NCBI GenBank assembly: GCA_021806125.1
Contig: JAJZYC010000014.1
Location: forward strand, 1 to 17,273
Reading direction: 5' to 3'
DNA length: 17,273 nt
Source of the DNA: a bacterium
GTDB taxonomy: Bacteria; SZUA-79; Acidulodesulfobacterales; Acidulodesulfobacteraceae
The position numbers and the translations under genes are program-made. Below, piece after piece: positions 14,074 to 17,273 of this stretch. Position 1 is the stretch's first letter. Each line of letters begins with the position of its first letter. The notes below the pieces were generated by a model. That model had not been told where the DNA came from, did not search any database, and was given only the letters and a program-made list of their open reading frames with translations.

Positions 14074-15231
14074 ATGGCTTTTAACAAAAAGCAGAAAAAG
14101 ACTATTGCGGCGATGAGTTCCGTAGTGGGACTAAGGATGCTTGCCGTGTTTCTTGTTCTGCCAGTTTTTGTCCTTTTTGCCGAAAAGTTTTCGTCGAATT
14201 TTATTTTAATCGGAATTGCATTCGGCATTTACGGGCTGTCGAGAGCGGTTTTTCAGATTCCTTTCGGCTATCTTTCCGATAAAATAGGGAGAAAAAACGT
14301 TCTGTTTTTCGGCATGCTGTTATTCGGGACGCTAACTTTTATAATAGGTTTTTCTTCCAATATTTACGAACTTATTTCTTTAAGGTTTCTTCAGGGGGTC
14401 GCCGCCGAAAGCTCCGTAGCGTTCGCATTGGTTTCCGATACCGTTTCCGAGAGCGACAGGACAAAAGCTATGGCATTTCTCGGTATTCCTATAGGCTTAA
14501 GTTTTGTCGTCGGTATCGTTGCCGGCCCTTTTCTGTCTTATTATTTCGGCTACCCGTTTTTATTTTACGTTTCGGGAATTCTCGGGATAATTTCGGCCGT
14601 CTTAATCCTTTTATGGGTGGAAGAGCCTAAGAGCAAAGAAATGCTGAAAGAAATAGAAGTTTCCTTTAAAGACGCCGTTGCGGTTCTAAAAAATAAAACT
14701 CTGGCAAATCTTTCCATCCAGGGTTTCCTGTTGTCTTTTTTTATGACGGTTTTCTTTTTCGGCATGCCGCTGATAGTTAAAAGCGAACTGGGAACCGGAT
14801 ACTATTACAAGGTTTTAATACCTATGGTGGTTTTTTCGCTTTTTGCTATGATGAAGGCTTCAAAAAAAGCCGATATGGGGTATGAAGCGCATCTTTTAAA
14901 ACTGAGTTTTGTATTAATGGGTATTTCAAGCATTTTTATGTTTTCCCATGCAGGCGGTTATGCCCTGCCGGTTATCGTTTTGGGAGGGATACTTTTTTTT
15001 ACCGGTTTTTCTATTACGGAGCCTATAATGCCTTCTTTAGTAGCTTACTCGTCGGATAAATCTTTTGTAGGAACTTCAATGGGGGTTTACAATACCCTTC
15101 AATTTTCGGGAAGCTTTTTCGGAGGAAGCATAGCCGGCTTGCTGTATCATAGCTATTACGGTTTTATACCGTTAATTCTAATTACATCTTCTTTAATTTG
15201 CTATATATTGATAATGAGGATTAAGAAATGA
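14074..15231 (+). CDS. YajR-like MFS transporter, 12 TM, lacking the C-terminal YAM domain
   Basis: A 385-residue inner-membrane transporter of the DHA1/YajR-like group. The N-terminal half closely follows YajR: VVGLRMLAVFLVLPVFVLFA in TM1, IGIAFGIYGLSRAVFQIPFG in TM2, GYLSDKIGRKNV as MFS motif A, LRFLQG in TM4 and DRTKAMAFLGI before TM5. It ends after TM12 without the ferredoxin-like YAM domain of E. coli YajR. The ATG at 14074 is chosen over an in-frame TTG at 14059 because GGGAGAA lies 6 bases before it. Its stop overlaps the start of the CDGSH gene (ATGA at 15228-15231), so the two are translationally coupled. It is probably a proton-coupled exporter of unknown substrate. The REP-like hairpin lies in its upstream region and no clear promoter was found there. 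Confidence 0.88.
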   Translation: MAFNKKQKKTIAAMSSVVGLRMLAVFLVLPVFVLFAEKFSSNFILIGIAFGIYGLSRAVFQIPFGYLSDKIGRKNVLFFGMLLFGTLTFIIGFSSNIYELISLRFLQGVAAESSVAFALVSDTVSESDRTKAMAFLGIPIGLSFVVGIVAGPFLSYYFGYPFLFYVSGILGIISAVLILLWVEEPKSKEMLKEIEVSFKDAVAVLKNKTLANLSIQGFLLSFFMTVFFFGMPLIVKSELGTGYYYKVLIPMVVFSLFAMMKASKKADMGYEAHLLKLSFVLMGISSIFMFSHAGGYALPVIVLGGILFFTGFSITEPIMPSLVAYSSDKSFVGTSMGVYNTLQFSGSFFGGSIAGLLYHSYYGFIPLILITSSLICYILIMRIKK

Positions 15232-15422
15232 AAGAACTGAATAAAACTGATTTTAATAAACTAAAATCCAAAGTTAAAGGCAGGCCTTTATATTTCTGCA
15301 AGTGCGGTTTATCTAAAAGACTGCCTTACTGCGACGGCAGGCACGGCTGCGATGAGCCTGTAAATGAAAACAAAAACGGCGGACGGGAAAGCGGCGCTGC
15401 CGCTCAATCCGGCGGCGAGTAA
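15228..15422 (+). CDS. Small CDGSH-type [2Fe-2S] protein
   Basis: A 64-residue protein with one CDGSH (zf-CDGSH, mitoNEET-like) iron-sulfur motif: C24-K-C26-GLSKRLPY-C35-DGR-H39. The three cysteines and one histidine that ligate the [2Fe-2S] cluster are all present, with Arg in place of the Ser of CDGSH. The 25 residues after H39 are a polar, glycine-rich, probably disordered tail. Such small proteins act as redox or cluster-transfer proteins in the cytoplasm. Its ATG overlaps the MFS stop by four bases and is preceded by TGAGGA seven bases upstream, so it belongs to that unit and may work with the transporter or simply ride with it. The next gene is convergent only 11 bases away, with no terminator in the gap. 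Confidence 0.88.
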   Translation: MKELNKTDFNKLKSKVKGRPLYFCKCGLSKRLPYCDGRHGCDEPVNENKNGGRESGAAAQSGGE

Positions 15423-15433
15423 TCGCAATATAA

Positions 15434-17005
15434 TTATATCTCAAACTCTTCCCCGATAAATTCCTCTTCTATTATCATTTCCATTTCTTCTTTTTTTATC
15501 GAGGTGTTGATTGCGACGAAATAAAATAAAACTGCGGCTAAAATCACGGCAATCAAGTCGTAAGGCGATTTGAGCAGATTATTTCCGCCGAAACTTTTGC
15601 TTCCTAAAGAGGATAGCGTTAAAACGGCAATTATGTAAAACAAAAACCAGAGACCGGGTACAAACGTTTCTTTTAAACTTTTTTTAATATTATTAAAATT
15701 CGTAAAAATAAAAAGTATTATTCCCGCAGATATTCCTATGCCGAGTTTCCATAAAACATCGAAACCGGACCAGTAAATTATCAGCGTTCCGACTATAAAT
15801 GCCAGCAGAGAAATAATATTCGCGAACGGAAGATGAAAAGGCCTTTTTTTACTGGGGTCTAATTTGCGGAAAACCATCAATCCTACGGGACCAAGAATAT
15901 ATGTAAATACCATTCCCGACGTAATTATTCCGACTAAAGACTGCCAGCTCGGAAACGGAAGGAGATACAATGCCGACAGAAAGAATGTAAAAATCAACGA
16001 AATATAAGCCGTTCCGTACCTGTTAAAATTTAAATGAAAACTTTTCGGTAAAAATTTCATTTTTGACATAGCAAACGTAATTCGCGAAGTAGTTCCCATA
16101 TATACCAGTCCGGTTGCAAAAGGGGATATAACCGCTCCAAGTATTACCATTAAAGCAAATGCGGAGAGTCCGTATATATTCAGCAAATTTACGAAAGGCG
16201 ATGATAAATTCAGCGTATTCCATAGATTGTTTTTTACCTGAGGGACGGATATTATAAAACTGAAAGCAAGCAGGGTATAAACCGTTATGCCTATAACGAC
16301 CGACAAAATGGTCGCAATTGGAACGTCTCTTCCCGGATTTTTTGCTTCGCCGGATAAATCTATAGCCTGTCTGAAGCCGAGATACGAAAATATAACCCCG
16401 CCCAGAGATATGCTTTTCATAACCCCGTCGTATCCGTAAGGCATTAAATTATATCCCTCAAGGTTTTTAATATTTCCGCTTTTAACGGAAACATAAATAA
16501 GCGCGCCAGCCGCCGCCGCGACTATCAAAATTTTGAAGTAAGTAAGAAAAGTGTTGGTTTTGGCAAATATCTTAGCTCCGAACAGATTAAGCAGAAAGAA
16601 AACGATAAGTATAAAAAAAGCAAAAATCATCCCCTCCGGCGTAAGAGATTTATTTATAAAAAGTCCGCTAACATAAAAATTAAGATATTGAACGGTGGCC
16701 TCAGTTTCTATAGTGCTGACGGCGGCACCGGCTATAATAAGTATCCAGCTCGTGATGAATCCTAAAAAAGCGCCGTGAGTATATTTAGGATATCTTGCAA
16801 GTCCTCCCGCCGCTGGAAGCATAGCCCCTAACTCGCTGTAAACAAGGGCTATAAGCATAACGGCAAATCCGCTGATAAACCATGAAAATATAGACGCCGG
16901 TCCCGCATCTTTTGCACTGACGTATATGCCTAAAAGCCATCCTGAACCGATAATGGCGCTTGTCGAAGCAAAAGTTAACTGTATAAGATTTAAAGATCTC
17001 TTCAT
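15434..17005 (-). CDS. APC-superfamily amino acid permease, YveA (aspartate:proton symporter)-like
   Basis: A 523-residue inner-membrane amino acid transporter of the APC superfamily. The substrate-binding glycine motif in TM1 reads SAIIGSGWLLG (16-26) and the next conserved segment reads LVYSELGAMLPAAGGLARYP (54-73). Further matches to Bacillus YveA-type aspartate:proton symporters are GGVIFSYLGFRQAIDLSGEA in TM6, LPFPSWQSLVG, and IYWSGFDVLW in the last third. Hydrophobic segments fit 12 or more TM helices. The C-terminus is cytoplasmic-looking and very acidic (about ten Glu in the last twenty residues). An acidic or other amino acid is the likely substrate, imported with protons; specificity is inferred from similarity by eye only. 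The ATG at 17005 lacks a ribosome binding site. It is a single-gene unit divergent from trxB and convergent with the CDGSH gene. Confidence 0.85.
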   Translation of the reverse strand: MKRSLNLIQLTFASTSAIIGSGWLLGIYVSAKDAGPASIFSWFISGFAVMLIALVYSELGAMLPAAGGLARYPKYTHGAFLGFITSWILIIAGAAVSTIETEATVQYLNFYVSGLFINKSLTPEGMIFAFFILIVFFLLNLFGAKIFAKTNTFLTYFKILIVAAAAGALIYVSVKSGNIKNLEGYNLMPYGYDGVMKSISLGGVIFSYLGFRQAIDLSGEAKNPGRDVPIATILSVVIGITVYTLLAFSFIISVPQVKNNLWNTLNLSSPFVNLLNIYGLSAFALMVILGAVISPFATGLVYMGTTSRITFAMSKMKFLPKSFHLNFNRYGTAYISLIFTFFLSALYLLPFPSWQSLVGIITSGMVFTYILGPVGLMVFRKLDPSKKRPFHLPFANIISLLAFIVGTLIIYWSGFDVLWKLGIGISAGIILFIFTNFNNIKKSLKETFVPGLWFLFYIIAVLTLSSLGSKSFGGNNLLKSPYDLIAVILAAVLFYFVAINTSIKKEEMEMIIEEEFIGEEFEI

Positions 17006-17035
17006 TATCTAACCGAATATGCGGATTTGAATTAT

Positions 17036-17064
17036 TTGATTTAAAATACCTTATATGATTTAAT
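17036..17064 (+). promoter_or_regulatory. Candidate promoter of trxB
   Basis: TTGATT (17036-17041), a 17-base spacer and TTTAAT (17059-17064). Start of transcription would be near 17071, overlapping the -10 box of the divergent permease gene. The match is moderate. Confidence 0.35.
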
Positions 17065-17066
17065 GT

Positions 17067-17095
17067 ATTATATTAATCATTTTTACATAAAACAA
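17067..17095 (-). promoter_or_regulatory. Candidate promoter of the APC permease gene
   Basis: On the minus strand TTGTTT (17090-17095), a 17-base spacer and a perfect TATAAT (17067-17072). The -35 is weak. The leader would be about 55 bases without a clear Shine-Dalgarno. Confidence 0.4.
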
Positions 17096-17119
17096 CCATA
17101 AAATCATAAGATAATTTTT

Positions 17120-17126
17120 AAGGAGG
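17120..17126 (+). promoter_or_regulatory. Consensus Shine-Dalgarno of trxB
   Basis: AAGGAGG lies eight bases before the ATG at 17135. It is the best ribosome binding site in the window and shows that this genome does use Shine-Dalgarno sequences, in contrast to the leaderless genes moaB and the hydrolase. Confidence 0.85.
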
Positions 17127-17134
17127 CAAATCGT

Positions 17135-17273
17135 ATGGTTTACGATTTAATCATAATCGGCGGCGGGCCCGCCGGACTTTCCGCAGCGATATACGCGCTT
17201 AGAGCCCGCCTGAATATAGTTTTAATAGAAAAAATAGCGGTAGGCGGACAGATCGCCCTTACCGATAATATAG
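17135..17273 (+). CDS. trxB: Thioredoxin reductase, N-terminus only (cut by the window end)
   Basis: The first 46 codons of a FAD/NADPH-dependent thioredoxin reductase, which keeps thioredoxin reduced in the cytoplasm. YDLIIIGGGPAGLSAAIYAL (3-22) is the FAD-binding GxGxxG Rossmann motif, followed by VLIEK and GGQIALTDNI. The last matches the TrxB signature GGQ-hydrophobic-TxxI and separates it from most other flavin oxidoreductases. The redox-active CxxC lies beyond the window. Ferredoxin- or F420-linked flavin variants of the same family cannot be excluded from this part alone. Confidence 0.88.
   Translation, partial: MVYDLIIIGGGPAGLSAAIYALRARLNIVLIEKIAVGGQIALTDNI

Noticed and set aside
15423..15433. 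Terminator between the CDGSH gene and the APC permease gene
   Set aside because: Only 11 bases separate the convergent stops, with no GC-rich hairpin or T-tract.
1..17273. CRISPR array, tRNA, rRNA, prophage or insertion sequence
   Set aside because: No regularly spaced repeats, cloverleaf-like sequence, integrase, transposase or phage gene was seen on either strand.

Overview
The window is AT-rich bacterial chromosome with tightly packed, mostly operonic genes. The gene set is a partial GroEL, molybdenum-cofactor genes, a giant ATP-driven acyl-CoA dehydratase-type activase, a PerR-type regulator, an IorA/IorB-like pair with Fe-S motifs, AspRS, a cis-prenyltransferase, transporters, a CDGSH protein and thioredoxin reductase. 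It suggests an anaerobic or microaerophilic Gram-negative-like bacterium, perhaps in the Desulfobacterota or a neighbouring low-GC lineage. That placement is inference from gene content and base composition; no marker gene was compared.

Layout. 1-1301 (+): the C-terminal four fifths of groEL, closed by a clear intrinsic terminator. 1302-1641: a 340-base gap with an inverted repeat, an operator-like palindrome and a near-consensus promoter only a few bases before the next start codon. 1642-5845 (+): an overlapping operon of moaB, a fused moaD-moaE and a 1003-residue protein with two ASKHA ATPase domains. 5842-6369 (+): perR, with its -35 box on the stop codon of the previous gene and a perfect 22-bp AT palindrome in its promoter.

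6318-12112 (-): an operon read right to left: aspS, a 14-TM DHA2 exporter, a degenerate IorA-like protein and a degenerate IorB-like protein. The last gene overlaps the end of perR tail to tail. 12104-12940 (-): an alpha/beta hydrolase with an apparently leaderless promoter. 13078-13926 (+): a cis-prenyltransferase (UppS-like). 13986-14014: a REP-like hairpin. 14074-15422 (+): a YajR-like MFS transporter translationally coupled to a 64-residue CDGSH iron-sulfur protein. 15434-17005 (-): a YveA-like APC amino-acid permease. 17135-end (+): the start of trxB.

Several genes concern redox and Fe-S chemistry (PerR, IorA/B-like, CDGSH, activase, TrxB), but they lie in separate transcription units and no single pathway links them. 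The most unusual points are four. The intact IorA/IorB pair has lost its thiamine-diphosphate motifs. MoaD and MoaE are fused through the very diglycine that must become a free C-terminus. At least two genes look leaderless. The large activase has no dehydratase partner in view.
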